From positions 1-11,439 of the forward strand of contig CAYOMP010000089.1 of NCBI GenBank assembly GCA_964405075.1: a stretch of 11,439 bases of DNA, in the 5' to 3' direction. The notes under the pieces were generated by a model, which saw nothing but the letters and a program-made list of their open reading frames with translations, was not told the DNA's origin and did not search any database. The translations under genes were made by a program, and so were the position numbers. Shown here in pieces: positions 1 through 8,035 of the stretch. This stretch comes from CAYOMP01 sp964405075. GTDB lineage: Bacteria; Bacillota; Clostridia; Lachnospirales; Lachnospiraceae. Positions within the stretch are counted from its first letter, which is position 1; every line of letters starts with the position of its first letter.

Positions 1-1067
1 TTTGCTAATTCTGAATTCACCTCTATTAATTGATTTTTTAAATCACTAATTTCCGACTGGCTTGTCCCTGCATTTTCCTTATTAGTAATTTTTTGTTCCA
101 CTCCGTTAATATCTAATTCTTTTTGTGTAACAACCAAATTCTGTTCGTCATAGGCACTAACTGCTTTATCATATGCCTCAAGAGCATTTTTCGCCTCAGT
201 GATAGTATTCTTTTTCGCAACTAATTCATCATATTTTGCCTTTATTTCATTATATTTTTCTTTGTTCTCTTCATATTTTGTATTTGCCTTAGCTTCTTCT
301 GATTCAATATCAATACTATCTAATTGATTTTTTAAATCATTTACATCATTTTCATAGTTTTCAATTTCAACAGCTGTAACTCCATATCTTTCAAATTTGG
401 TCTGTGCCGCATTTTTTTGAGTTTCTAACTTAGCTAATTTCTTTTTAGCCTTTGTTAACTCACTTTGAAGCTTTTGTAATTTTTCTCTTTCAGCTGATGT
501 ATCAACAGTTTCATTACCTTCTAAATCAATCTGCTTTTGCAAATTGTTTGCTTCACTGGTTAATACATTAACCCTGTCCTTCCAAGCCTCTAATTCAGAT
601 TTTGCATTCTGTATTTCCTGTTGCTTGGCAGTTATTTTGGTATCTGTTCCAGCTTGTATATTCTGAACTTCTCCAACTGTTGTATCTCCATTTAGAATAG
701 TTTTCTCATAATCTAATATTAATTGGTCTAAAGCATCCTGTGCTTCTTTTAATTCGGTACTCTCACTATCCTCTAATTCAAAGAGAGTAGTTCCTTTTTC
801 AACCTTATCCCCTGCTTTTACCAAACATTTTTCAATAGTTCTGGTCTCACTAATGGAAATATTATATGGTTCACTAACAGCTACAGTTCCACTTCCCCTA
901 ACCTTTGACGTTATCTTACCTGACTGAACCATTTGTGTAGCAACCTCTGGTAATGAATAGTTCATAATAGTATTAGAAAAGAAAGTCAAAATTAACATTA
1001 TTACTAAAAATATTATTGTTATATTTTTTATTACATCTTTTCTTTTTCTTAATTTTTCCTGTTCCAT
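1..1067 (-). CDS. HlyD-type membrane fusion / periplasmic-adaptor-like protein, partial (C-terminus off the window)
   Basis: The open frame starts at ATG 1065-1067 and continues past base 1, giving about 355 visible codons without a stop. A good ribosome binding site (AAAGGA) lies in the 12-base gap after the upstream permease stop. The N-terminus is short and basic (MEQEKLRKRK), followed by one membrane helix at about residues 13-31. Next comes a half-lipoyl/barrel region with the pattern G(T/S)V...V..G..V.KG..L..LED at roughly 58-100. From about residue 105 the sequence is a very long Glu/Lys/Gln-rich helical coiled coil. This is the architecture of HlyD/EmrA-family adaptors, which in Gram-positives work with ABC exporters of peptides or with MacB-like pumps. 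The returning half of the barrel lies outside the window. It is the last visible gene of an operon whose upstream genes encode a sugar-type importer, an unusual pairing. The family is well supported; the substrate is unknown. Confidence 0.85.
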   Translation of the reverse strand, partial: MEQEKLRKRKDVIKNITIIFLVIMLILTFFSNTIMNYSLPEVATQMVQSGKITSKVRGSGTVAVSEPYNISISETRTIEKCLVKAGDKVEKGTTLFELEDSESTELKEAQDALDQLILDYEKTILNGDTTVGEVQNIQAGTDTKITAKQQEIQNAKSELEAWKDRVNVLTSEANNLQKQIDLEGNETVDTSAEREKLQKLQSELTKAKKKLAKLETQKNAAQTKFERYGVTAVEIENYENDVNDLKNQLDSIDIESEEAKANTKYEENKEKYNEIKAKYDELVAKKNTITEAKNALEAYDKAVSAYDEQNLVVTQKELDINGVEQKITNKENAGTSQSEISDLKNQLIEVNSELA

Positions 1068-1079
1068 TACAATTCCTTT

Positions 1080-1958
1080 CTAGCCTTTCACTCCGCCTTG
1101 ATATGAAATACCTTCAACCAAATAATCTTCACCGTATAAAAATATTAATAAACATGGCACCATATAAATTACTGCAACTGCAAATGCTAACCCTATCTCA
1201 CCTGAATTTATTTTAGACAAAAAAATGGATAAAGGATGCATTTCTTCATTCGCCAATAATAAAAGTGGTTGCTCGACCATATTCCAGTAATCAATAAAAA
1301 CCAGTATAGCTACAGAACACACCGCTCCTTTACATAATGGCATGCATATCTTTGAAAAAATCTGCCATTCGGTTGCACCATCAATTTTGGCCGCTTCCAG
1401 CAAGCTTATCGGTATTCTTCGCATAAACTTGGTTAAGAGATATACTGCAAATGGTGAGAAAATTCCTGGTAACCATATTGCCCACCTGGTATCAAGAATA
1501 TTTAACCACTTCGATACTATGTAATTTGGTACAAGTGTAACCTGATATGGCATTAACATTACAATAATGTATAAAAAGAATATAATTTCCTTTATTCTCC
1601 CCCTGGTTCTTGTAAAGCTATATGCTGCTAATAGTGCAACAAATAATTGAAATACTACAATAGGTACTACCAAGATAACAGAATTCCAGAATTTAAATAA
1701 ATAATCCGGACTCTTTAACAGTACTGTAAAGTATTGCGAAAAACTTACCATATCCGGTATGAATTTTAAATTTACCTTTTCACCTATAAATATTTTTCCA
1801 CCAGAATCACTTGTAGCAAATACCTTTCCATAATTAGCTGCTATTTCTGATTCCGCCATAAATGAATTGGTAATAGTCAAAACTATTGGCATAATAAAAA
1901 TCACTGCACAAATAATCAAGAATATGGTAAGAACTATTCTAAATATTTTCTTTTTCAT
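1080..1958 (-). CDS. MalG-like carbohydrate ABC transporter permease
   Basis: This 292-residue protein has six predicted membrane helices, near residues 7-29, 91-113, 123-146, 158-178, 207-226 and 256-275. An extracytoplasmic loop of about 60 residues follows the first helix. The cytoplasmic coupling (EAA) loop at about 188-209 is canonical: LLEAAKIDGATEWQIFSKI..P, with the conserved Gly that contacts the ATPase. Length and layout are those of the MalG/UgpE branch of binding-protein-dependent permeases. Its ATG overlaps the stop of the MalF-like gene by one base (TAATG), so the two are almost certainly translationally coupled and form the heterodimeric membrane channel. No ATPase gene is visible beside it; in many Firmicutes a shared MsmK-like ATPase serves several such importers. 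The substrate cannot be read from the sequence. Confidence 0.93.
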   Translation of the reverse strand: MKKKIFRIVLTIFLIICAVIFIMPIVLTITNSFMAESEIAANYGKVFATSDSGGKIFIGEKVNLKFIPDMVSFSQYFTVLLKSPDYLFKFWNSVILVVPIVVFQLFVALLAAYSFTRTRGRIKEIIFFLYIIVMLMPYQVTLVPNYIVSKWLNILDTRWAIWLPGIFSPFAVYLLTKFMRRIPISLLEAAKIDGATEWQIFSKICMPLCKGAVCSVAILVFIDYWNMVEQPLLLLANEEMHPLSIFLSKINSGEIGLAFAVAVIYMVPCLLIFLYGEDYLVEGISYQGGVKG

Positions 1959-2836
1959 TAATCTTCCATATCCTTTCCAAAATAATTTTCCACAATAAAT
2001 AGTAATCCAATTATCACTACCATAACCGCAGACATAATAATAGCCGCCGCCGATAACTTCTGATAATCTAATGATAAAAATGTATTATTCATAAAGTGTT
2101 GCAGCATATACAAACTATCATAAGGATATTCTCCTGCCAGTAAAAATACTTCCCTGAACACTTTAAAAGAATTTATTAAAGATAAAATTGTCACAAATAA
2201 TATTGTAGATGAAATATATCTCAATTTTATTTTAAAGAAAATTTGTCTCTTATTAGCATTTTCCAATAAAGTAACCTCTACAATTTCTCTAGGTATACTG
2301 CCTAAAGCTGACATAAACAAAATCATATTATATCCAAGATTCTTCCATAAAAATAATACAACAACTGCTACTTGAGCATGTGATGATTTAAGCCAGTCTA
2401 TATTATTTGAGGTCCAATTGCCAAGTATTTCATTAATTGTCCCATTATAATCAAACAACACCTGAAAAATCAAAATAACAGACGCTGTTGGAGCCATTAA
2501 AGGGGATAAAAAACAGGTTCTTAATTGACTCTTCATAGGAATTTTGGCATCTAAAGCAACAGCTAATGCTAATGACAAAATCACAGCAAGTGGAACAGCA
2601 GTAAATGAAAATTTGAGCGTATTCATTGATGCCAACCTAAATGCCTGATTATTAAAAACATTTATGAAATTATCAAACCCAACAAAATCCCCCATTATTG
2701 GATTATCAACCACCGAATAATATATGACCACAAAAAAAGGTAAAACAAAAAAAATTATAACACCCAAAAAGCTTGGCAGAAGATATCTGCCAAAACCTTT
2801 TTGTGCATTTTTTTTATTAACGTGTCTCATTAACAT
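1958..2836 (-). CDS. MalF/UgpA-like carbohydrate ABC transporter permease with a degenerate EAA loop
   Basis: This 292-residue protein has six predicted helices, near 19-41, 75-96, 112-130, 155-176, 210-228 and 262-283. The layout is that of the MalF/UgpA/LacF partner permease. It begins 20 bases inside the end of the solute-binding gene, with an AGGG motif about eight bases upstream of ATG 2836; a second in-frame ATG lies two codons later. The coupling loop at about 187-206 reads EVTLLENANKRQIFFKIKL. The usual pattern is E-A-A-x-x-D-G-A...F..I..P. Here Gly is replaced by Asn and the terminal Pro by Arg, while the MalG-like partner keeps both. The pair overlap and probably act as a heterodimer. 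The family call is firm; the functional effect of the altered loop is unknown. Confidence 0.92.
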   Translation of the reverse strand: MLMRHVNKKNAQKGFGRYLLPSFLGVIIFFVLPFFVVIYYSVVDNPIMGDFVGFDNFINVFNNQAFRLASMNTLKFSFTAVPLAVILSLALAVALDAKIPMKSQLRTCFLSPLMAPTASVILIFQVLFDYNGTINEILGNWTSNNIDWLKSSHAQVAVVVLFLWKNLGYNMILFMSALGSIPREIVEVTLLENANKRQIFFKIKLRYISSTILFVTILSLINSFKVFREVFLLAGEYPYDSLYMLQHFMNNTFLSLDYQKLSAAAIIMSAVMVVIIGLLFIVENYFGKDMED

Positions 2837-5198
2837 ATATTGATACCCTACTTTGAATAATATCAGCTACTTCTTTAGCACTCTTTTGTCCATTAAAGAA
2901 TACACTTGCTTCCTCATTTACAATTTCAAATACCTTTTCATCCTGAATATATGCTCTATCTACTCGTTCAATAAGATTTCTTAAAGTATCAACATCTTCT
3001 TGTGTAGCAGCGTAGATATCAATATTCAAATCATCATCTCCGTACGATACAACTATCTCTTCCTGTTGCTGACCATTTTCATCAGTATAGTATGTTGGTG
3101 TCATTGCCTTTTCCATTCTTTTGTCAAAAGCAGATTTAAGAACTGGAATTTCCCATTTAATTTCATTTTCCTGATAATCTTCACTAATAAAATATTTTAT
3201 AAATTCCCACGCAGCATCTTTGTTTTCAGATTTAGCAGAAATGGCAAACATGGCATTTATTGGACTTACAACTACTCCACTGCCACTGTTTGTTGGCATA
3301 CCTTTATAAACATTTTCTCCATTAAAAATCGTATTACATACCTGTATATCAGAAGCCTCCGCTATAGAAGTAAGCCTTAAAAAGGTATTCCTGTTTCTAA
3401 GAGATACATTTTCACTTTCTGTTTCTTCAATTTCGTAGTCAAAATCAACTGGAAAATCCTTGGTAAACTCTAATAATTCAATAAATTCTTCACTATTGAA
3501 ATGACATTCTCCCTTTTCCCAATCAATCAAATCTTCAATTAGTAACCCGCCTAAAGATGACAAAATATAACCAGTTGACGCATATCTCATAAATTCCATA
3601 TCTTCTTTTTGAGCTTTGTATGTATCAAGCATTTCAGTAAATGTCCAAGTAGGCTCTGAACCAAGCATATCCTCATATCCTACAACACACTGAAGCATAA
3701 ACCCAGAGACAAGAGCATACAATTTTCCATCAGTTTCATATGCTTTAATTACATTATCAAAATAATCATCCAAATTAATTCCGCATGCTTGAATATATGG
3801 ATACAGATCTTCAAAAATACCCTTTTTTTCATATGCTTTAATACTAGAATATGAAACATCAACTAAATCAAAATTCTTTCCACTTGCTAAATCCGAATTG
3901 AATTTAGCAATACCTTCTTCATAGTTGCTGTTACAGTATTCAACTACATTAATTCTATATTTATCACTGTTTTTGTTAAATTTAATAACAGCACTTTTTA
4001 CTGCCTCACTTAAATACATAGTTGCCAAAGTCAATTCCTTTTTCTCACCGACTTCACTTTTTTTAACTTTTGTTAAAAGTACCATCTGTGACTTTACTGT
4101 TTCTGTACTAAAATCATTATGAACAGCAAAAATTCTTCCATCGTCTAATATTGTAACTGTTGCAATGTCATTTGAATCTATATCTACTTCCAGCCAATCT
4201 AATATTTCTTCGCTGGACTTACTCTTTGCATTATAGAGATACATTTTATTTCCAGTAGAACAAATTGTATTACCGTCTTCTGTTGGAAATGTTTTATATC
4301 CACCTTCCAATTCTGGAAAATTCTCATATGGTTCACCTAACTGTTTTGCTGCCATATCTATAGGTTTAACCACATACGTTTCTCCCCATGAGCCAGATAA
4401 AACATTACCAGCGCCATCAAGACCAATCAGCTCAACATAATCCGTATTTTCTATTTCAAAATCGTATTTACCTTCTTTGTCAAATACCAAAATCTTACTT
4501 TCAGAATTAACAACGGCTATTCTTCCGTCTTTGTCAATTTCCATATTTTGTATATAGCCGTAACCATCAGAAAGAATGTATTGCGAAATATCTTCTTTCA
4601 TTATCTCATTACCATCTTTGTCAATCTTAACAATATAGTAACCGCAGTCATCTGTGACAAACTCACCTTCATATTCTGATACATTACCCTCTTCACCATC
4701 TGATTCTGTAACATCTTCTGTATCGTCAACTATTTCTTCTGTTTCCCCTTCAATCGTTCTTGGTTCAATAGGAGTAACATTCTCCAATGAATCACTATTA
4801 TCTGTCACAGTATAATCCATAACTACAAAAACAAGGTTTCCTTCTGCATCCCTTTTTAAACTAAAAATACCATCTTCTTCTCCTACTTCATACGGTATTT
4901 TTTCTGGCTTACCACCCTCGAGAGATATTTTATAAATGCCCAATTCACTAGTCAATGTAGCTTCATCGAAACGCCTTCCAGTGAAATACAACTCTTCACC
5001 TGAGACTACTACATCTGAAAATTCTAACTCCGTATCTATCTCTTTATATTCAGGTATGTAAGTATAGTCTCTTTTCTGTTTTCCATCGTCTACTCCATCC
5101 TTTCCACTGTTATCTCCTTTTCCTCCGCAGCCAATCGCTGGCAACGCCATTGTCACAGTCAAAGCTAATGCTAATGCCTTTTTCCAATGTTTTTTCAT
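2817..5198 (-). CDS. Lipoprotein: predicted beta-propeller domain fused to an extracellular solute-binding (SBP family 1) domain
   Basis: The 793-residue product starts with a lipoprotein signal peptide: basic MKKHWKK, a hydrophobic stretch, and a lipobox ending AIGC at Cys24. It should be anchored on the outer face of the membrane. Residues about 45-380 contain repeating strand-turn units such as D.DG.I.VV, DGAGNVL, EDGNTIC and DDGRIFAVH, typical of a beta-propeller. A highly acidic insert interrupts them near 130-175. From about 388 (LTLATMYLSEAVKSAVIKFNK) to the end it resembles family 1 solute-binding proteins of sugar importers, including a late NKDAAWEFIKYF-type motif. Ordinary sugar-binding proteins are about 400-450 residues, so this one is roughly doubled. 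The start is supported by AAGGGAG eight bases upstream. It heads the operon with two permeases and a HlyD-like gene. The binding role is well supported, the propeller is inferred from repeats, and the ligand is unknown. Confidence 0.88.
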   Translation of the reverse strand: MKKHWKKALALALTVTMALPAIGCGGKGDNSGKDGVDDGKQKRDYTYIPEYKEIDTELEFSDVVVSGEELYFTGRRFDEATLTSELGIYKISLEGGKPEKIPYEVGEEDGIFSLKRDAEGNLVFVVMDYTVTDNSDSLENVTPIEPRTIEGETEEIVDDTEDVTESDGEEGNVSEYEGEFVTDDCGYYIVKIDKDGNEIMKEDISQYILSDGYGYIQNMEIDKDGRIAVVNSESKILVFDKEGKYDFEIENTDYVELIGLDGAGNVLSGSWGETYVVKPIDMAAKQLGEPYENFPELEGGYKTFPTEDGNTICSTGNKMYLYNAKSKSSEEILDWLEVDIDSNDIATVTILDDGRIFAVHNDFSTETVKSQMVLLTKVKKSEVGEKKELTLATMYLSEAVKSAVIKFNKNSDKYRINVVEYCNSNYEEGIAKFNSDLASGKNFDLVDVSYSSIKAYEKKGIFEDLYPYIQACGINLDDYFDNVIKAYETDGKLYALVSGFMLQCVVGYEDMLGSEPTWTFTEMLDTYKAQKEDMEFMRYASTGYILSSLGGLLIEDLIDWEKGECHFNSEEFIELLEFTKDFPVDFDYEIEETESENVSLRNRNTFLRLTSIAEASDIQVCNTIFNGENVYKGMPTNSGSGVVVSPINAMFAISAKSENKDAAWEFIKYFISEDYQENEIKWEIPVLKSAFDKRMEKAMTPTYYTDENGQQQEEIVVSYGDDDLNIDIYAATQEDVDTLRNLIERVDRAYIQDEKVFEIVNEEASVFFNGQKSAKEVADIIQSRVSIYVNETR

Positions 5199-5274
5199 CT
5201 GATTCTCTCCCTTATATTGTTTTCCTTATTTTCCAAAAACTATAATATATTATTAAGTTTACAAAGAGGTTATA
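5199..5274 (-). promoter_or_regulatory. Probable promoter region and 5' UTR of the solute-binding/permease operon
   Basis: Very AT-rich DNA precedes the gene. The best -10-like hexamer on the minus strand is TATAGT (plus 5239-5244). The nearest -35-like sequence is TTGTAA (plus 5259-5264) at only 14 bp spacing; at 17 bp there is only TCTTTG. The -35 is therefore poor, which suits a promoter that needs an activator. The ribosome binding site AAGGGAG lies close upstream of ATG 5198. This is a weak call made by eye. Confidence 0.4.
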
Positions 5275-5296
5275 TATTTTCTTACTATTTTCTTAC
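5275..5296 (-). repeat. Tandem 11-bp direct repeat, candidate response-regulator operator
   Basis: On the minus strand the sequence GTAAGAAAATA occurs twice in immediate tandem (plus 5275-5285 and 5286-5296) with no mismatch. The 11-bp period is one helical turn, as in binding sites of OmpR/PhoB-family regulators. It lies about 54 bases upstream of the presumed transcription start of the lipoprotein operon, a normal place for an activator site. The sequence is simple and AT-rich, so function is an inference. Confidence 0.5.
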
Positions 5297-5323
5297 TTCT
5301 TTTTATTAGTTTTTCAAATTATT

Positions 5324-5383
5324 GCGGCGCTCGTCGAAAACTTATGTAAACATAATTTTCTCCTCGTTGCTCGCATAAATAGA
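5324..5383. repeat. Dispersed intergenic element, copy A (right half only)
   Basis: From plus GCGGCGCTCGTCGAAAAC through TATGTAAACATAATTTTCTC to GTTGCTCGCATAAAT, this matches copy C at 10608-10667 with only a handful of substitutions in about 58 bases. The left half seen in copies B and C is missing or unrecognisable. Two GCTCG pentamers are exactly 40 bp apart (5329 and 5369), as in copy C. The centre carries TTATGT-AA-ACATAA symmetry, and the whole is an imperfect palindrome. It lies between the trp operon terminator and the promoter of the transport operon. Confidence 0.8.
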
Positions 5384-5423
5384 AAATGCCACATCAACGA
5401 CTATTCTCTCGTTTTTGTGGCAT
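5374..5423 (-). terminator. Rho-independent terminator of the trp operon
   Basis: A strong hairpin lies just after the trpA stop. The outer stem is ATGCCACA (5386-5393) with TGTGGCAT (5416-5423), and the inner stem is AACGA (5396-5400) with TCGTT (5409-5413). On the minus strand it is followed by TTTTCTATTTAT. The plus-strand side has only CTTTTAG after the stem, so it works mainly for trpA. The T-rich tail runs straight into copy A of the dispersed element. Confidence 0.88.
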
Positions 5424-5430
5424 CTTTTAG

Positions 5431-6219
5431 TTATTTGTTTAATTCTTCTCTAAACGTACTGCAATATTCCTTAACTGCATCCAAATCATAATTCTTTTCT
5501 TCCATAATCTTAATTAAATGTGAACCAACAATTGCTCCGTCAATTATTTCCTTCATAGGCTCTACATCTTTTGCAGTTCTAATTCCAAAACCAAGCATTA
5601 CAGGAACCTTCGCTACAGCTTTTACCTCTTTAAGATATTCAATAACATTCTTGTGGAATGAAGCGTCCTGACCTGTTACACCCATTGATGATATACAATA
5701 TACAAAACCTCTTGCATTTTCCAAAATCATAGGAACTCTTTCCTTTGAAATTGGTGAAATTAACTGAATCATTATTGGAGCATTTTCTTTTGATAAAAAC
5801 TGCTCTATTTCTTCCTGCTCTTCATATGGTAAATCAGGAATTATAAATCCGTCCACTCCTACTTCAATGCACTTATCAACAAATTCTTCTAAACCATAAA
5901 ACATTACTGTATTATAGTACAACATAAATACAATAGGTATTTCACAAGTCTCTCTTAATTTTTTTACCATTTCAAAAACGCCTTTTATATTAGTTCCATT
6001 TTGAATAGCCTTGTAAGATGCTGCTTGTATAACAGGACCATCTGCAATTGGATCTGAAAAAGGTATTCCCAATTCGATAATGTCTGTACCAGCCTCACTC
6101 TGTGCCTTAATTATATCTATTGTTCCCTCCATGTTTGGAAGTCCTGCTGTAATATATGTTATGAATGCTTTCTTATTTTCCTCTTTTAATTGTTGTACTC
6201 TTTCCTCTATTCTATTCAT
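5431..6219 (-). CDS. trpA: Tryptophan synthase alpha chain
   Basis: TrpA cleaves indole-3-glycerol phosphate to indole and glyceraldehyde 3-phosphate and passes indole through a tunnel to TrpB. The 262-residue product is normal length and a TIM barrel. Both catalytic acids are in place: Glu49 in DIIELGIPFSDP and Asp60 in PIADGP, matching the classic numbering. The phosphate-binding segment FVYCISSMGVTG (about 171-182) and the later GFGI and AIVGSHLI motifs are also present. It starts 10 bases after the trpB stop. The ribosome binding site AGGAGGGG contains the last bases of that trpB stop codon (TAG), so the two genes are tightly coupled. It is the last gene of the operon and is followed by a strong terminator. 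Confidence 0.98.
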   Translation of the reverse strand: MNRIEERVQQLKEENKKAFITYITAGLPNMEGTIDIIKAQSEAGTDIIELGIPFSDPIADGPVIQAASYKAIQNGTNIKGVFEMVKKLRETCEIPIVFMLYYNTVMFYGLEEFVDKCIEVGVDGFIIPDLPYEEQEEIEQFLSKENAPIMIQLISPISKERVPMILENARGFVYCISSMGVTGQDASFHKNVIEYLKEVKAVAKVPVMLGFGIRTAKDVEPMKEIIDGAIVGSHLIKIMEEKNYDLDAVKEYCSTFREELNK

Positions 6220-6229
6220 TGTGCCCCTC

Positions 6230-7420
6230 CTAATTCAAATATCCTTTTCCACTAAAATAATCAGCTACTGTATGAACATCCTTATCGCCTCGACCTGATA
6301 GGCATATAATCATTGATTGGTCCATTGTCATTGTTTTTGCTTTTTTAAATGCATATGCCAAAGCATGTGAGCTTTCGATTGCCGGAATAATACCTTCTAT
6401 TTTGCATAATTCAGATAAAGCATCCATAGCTTCCTTATCTGTTATAGAGACATATTCCACTCTCTTAGTATCCTTAAGATATGCATGTTCTGGTCCAACC
6501 CCCGGATAATCTAATCCGGCTGAAATAGAATGTGCAATCTGTACGTTTCCATTATCATCCTGTAACAAATATGATTTCATACCATGAAGTGCCCCTGGTT
6601 TTCCAAGTGCCATTGCACTAGCATGCTGTCCTGTTTCTATTCCAAGACCTGCTGCTTCAACTCCAATAAGTTCTACATCCTTTTCATCAATAAATTCTGC
6701 AAACATACCAATTGAGTTAGAACCGCCACCAACACATGCCATAACTACATCCGGTAGTTTTCCTTCTTTTTCAAGAAACTGTGCTTTTGCTTCTTTACTT
6801 ATTACTCTTTGAAATTCTTTTACCATTTTAGGGTATGGGTAAGGACCTACCGCTGAACCTATTACATAAAATGTATCTTCTGCAGTTTTTGCCCAAGTTC
6901 TAATTGCTTCATTAGTTGCATCTTTTAGTGTATTACTACCAGATTTAACACTGACCACTTTTGCTCCTAGCATTTCCATTCTAAACACATTAAGTGCCTG
7001 TCTTTGAATGTCTTCTTCCCCCATATACACAGTACATTCCATATCAAATAATGCTGCTCCTGTTGCAGTTGCTACTCCATGCTGACCTGCTCCTGTTTCT
7101 GCAATAACCTTTGTTTTTCCCATTCTTTTAGCTAAAAGAATCTGCCCAATAACATTATTAATCTTATGAGCACCTGTATGATTTAAGTCCTCTCTTTTCA
7201 AATAAATCTTTGTTCCATATTTTTCACTAAGTCTTTTAGCATAGTATAAAGGTGTTTCTCTTCCTACATACTCTTTCAAATAGTAATTATATTCTTTAAT
7301 AAATTCTGGATCGTTCATTGCATCCTCAAATGCCACTTCCAATTCATCTAATGTATTAATTAATGACTCTGCTACAAATCTCCCACCAAATTTTCCATAA
7401 TAGTATTTTTCGTTTCTCAT
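6230..7420 (-). CDS. trpB: Tryptophan synthase beta chain
   Basis: TrpB is the PLP enzyme that joins indole with serine to give tryptophan. The 396-residue protein has the usual length and all key motifs: YYGKFGGRFVAESL at the N-terminus, the PLP lysine Lys86 in HTGAHKINN, the catalytic Glu108 in AETGAGQHGVA, and the phosphate-binding GGGSNS at about 231-236. It also has HSISAGLDYPGVGP and the C-terminal CLSGRGDKD. These place it in the standard TrpB1 group that partners TrpA. Its ATG follows the trpF stop with no gap (TAAATG), with AAAGGA about ten bases upstream inside trpF. Cytoplasmic; forms the alpha2-beta2 complex with the product of the next gene. Confidence 0.98.
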   Translation of the reverse strand: MRNEKYYYGKFGGRFVAESLINTLDELEVAFEDAMNDPEFIKEYNYYLKEYVGRETPLYYAKRLSEKYGTKIYLKREDLNHTGAHKINNVIGQILLAKRMGKTKVIAETGAGQHGVATATGAALFDMECTVYMGEEDIQRQALNVFRMEMLGAKVVSVKSGSNTLKDATNEAIRTWAKTAEDTFYVIGSAVGPYPYPKMVKEFQRVISKEAKAQFLEKEGKLPDVVMACVGGGSNSIGMFAEFIDEKDVELIGVEAAGLGIETGQHASAMALGKPGALHGMKSYLLQDDNGNVQIAHSISAGLDYPGVGPEHAYLKDTKRVEYVSITDKEAMDALSELCKIEGIIPAIESSHALAYAFKKAKTMTMDQSMIICLSGRGDKDVHTVADYFSGKGYLN

Positions 7421-8035
7421 TTAATTTGCATCCTTTCTTACTTCTTTTACAAAACCTCTTATTTTATATAAATCCTTACCATTTTCTCCTTCAACAGAAG
7501 AACTTACATCCACTATATCCGGTTTAACAACCTTAATAGCTTCTGCCACATTTTCTATATTTAAGCCTCCAGCTAAAATAACTAATTTTTCATTTCTTTT
7601 TATGTTGTTAATCAATTGCCAATCGAAGGTTTCTCCACTTCCAGGTTTTTGAGAATCAAACAGAAAACCTTCTACATTTTCATATTCACATTCTTTTTCA
7701 TATTGACTAAAGTTATCAACATTTAAAGCTCTAAATATTGGGATGTCAATGTGATTAATACTGTCTATATCTAAATTCCCATGTATTTGAATATAGTCAA
7801 AACCCATATCTTTTATCTCTTGCACTTGTAAAACATTTGGTGAAACCACTACCGCAACAGTCTTAATATTTGACTTTTTTAATTCTTTTAATATGAGATT
7901 GGCATTTTCTTTTGTATTGTTTCGTTTACTTTTCTCATAAAACATTACTATTCCTGCATATTCTACCTGATTATCAGCAAGGAGTTTTACCTCATCAATC
8001 TTTGTAAGCCCACATATCTTAACTTTAGTGTTCAT
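7421..8035 (-). CDS. trpF: Phosphoribosylanthranilate isomerase
   Basis: TrpF rearranges N-(5-phosphoribosyl)anthranilate to the carboxyphenylamino-deoxyribulose phosphate used by TrpC. The 204-residue TIM barrel is of normal size. The general base Cys8 (KVKICGLT) and general acid Asp127 (GFLFDSQKPGSGETFDW) are both present. So are the phosphate-binding segments LAGGLNIENV (about 154-163) and VDVSSSVE (about 175-182). The ATG lies 11 bases inside the end of trpC, and the stop directly abuts the trpB start, so translation is probably coupled on both sides. It is a separate gene, not fused to trpC as in enterobacteria. Confidence 0.97.
   Translation of the reverse strand: MNTKVKICGLTKIDEVKLLADNQVEYAGIVMFYEKSKRNNTKENANLILKELKKSNIKTVAVVVSPNVLQVQEIKDMGFDYIQIHGNLDIDSINHIDIPIFRALNVDNFSQYEKECEYENVEGFLFDSQKPGSGETFDWQLINNIKRNEKLVILAGGLNIENVAEAIKVVKPDIVDVSSSVEGENGKDLYKIRGFVKEVRKDAN

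Noticed and set aside
3000..3380. 126-codon plus-strand frame opposite the solute-binding gene
   Set aside because: Antisense shadow with low-complexity Phe/Ile/Tyr composition and no ribosome binding site; the other strand has a clear domain match.
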